A stretch of DNA of 6,160 nt from Pseudomonadota bacterium (GTDB lineage Bacteria; Pseudomonadota; Alphaproteobacteria; Ferrovibrionales; Ferrovibrionaceae): positions 1-6,160 of the forward strand of contig JAJYTL010000206.1 in the NCBI GenBank assembly GCA_021793055.1, given 5' to 3'. This document shows positions 6,140-6,160 of this stretch, one piece after another (positions within the stretch are counted from its first letter, which is position 1; each line of letters starts with the position of its first letter). The position numbers and the translations under genes were made by a program. The notes under the pieces were generated by a model. The model searched no databases and had not been told where the DNA came from. It saw nothing but the letters and a program-made list of their open reading frames with translations.

Positions 6140-6160
6140 CTAAGATTAGCTCGCGCATAA

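Larger units (their letters stand above)
5766..6160. other. Region without an intact gene
   Basis: No frame here combines a start codon, a ribosome site and useful length. It contains the CGCCCAC repeat, a 10-bp palindrome GTTCGCGAAC (5924-5933), a terminator-like hairpin (6045-6073), an inverted repeat AGCAAG/CTTGCT (6101-6106 and 6118-6123), and two opposed start-less frames: plus strand 5906-6067 and minus strand 6139-5993. No clear promoter for the recombinase was found; its transcript must start somewhere here. No tRNA or recognisable attachment core is visible. Confidence 0.5.

Overview
The window looks like an accessory region of a GC-rich alphaproteobacterium (Rhizobiales- or Sphingomonadales-like), on a chromosomal island or a large plasmid. 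This rests on recognisable protein families and base composition; no rRNA, tRNA or core housekeeping gene anchors the taxonomy.

Left half (1-2308, minus strand). One compact transcription unit is read right to left. A good sigma70-type promoter (2280-2308), with a perfect palindrome in its spacer, drives a RelE/HigB-like toxin (2247-1864). It is followed by an XRE/HigA-type antitoxin overlapping it by 17 nt, a 478-residue helical DUF6880-type protein starting about 18 nt later, and probably another gene that starts in a GTGA overlap at 108 and leaves the window.

Middle (2418-4996, plus strand). Divergent from the toxin operon are a 128-residue protein of unknown function and a full-length RecD2-like superfamily 1 helicase of 731 residues, joined by a GTGA stop/start overlap. 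The helicase has an N-terminal domain, helix-hairpin-helix repeats and all the main helicase motifs.

Right half (4997-6160). A stand-alone tyrosine recombinase of 211 residues lies on the minus strand, convergent with the helicase. A strong 9-bp-stem hairpin sits between them, just past the recombinase stop. The last 395 bases (5766-6160) hold no intact gene: only short open frames without start codons, several inverted repeats and one plus-strand terminator-like hairpin.

Together, a toxin-antitoxin pair, a repair-type helicase and a small recombinase are typical cargo of integrative elements. The least explained parts are the link between the toxin-antitoxin pair and the DUF6880 gene, and the small protein coupled to RecD2.
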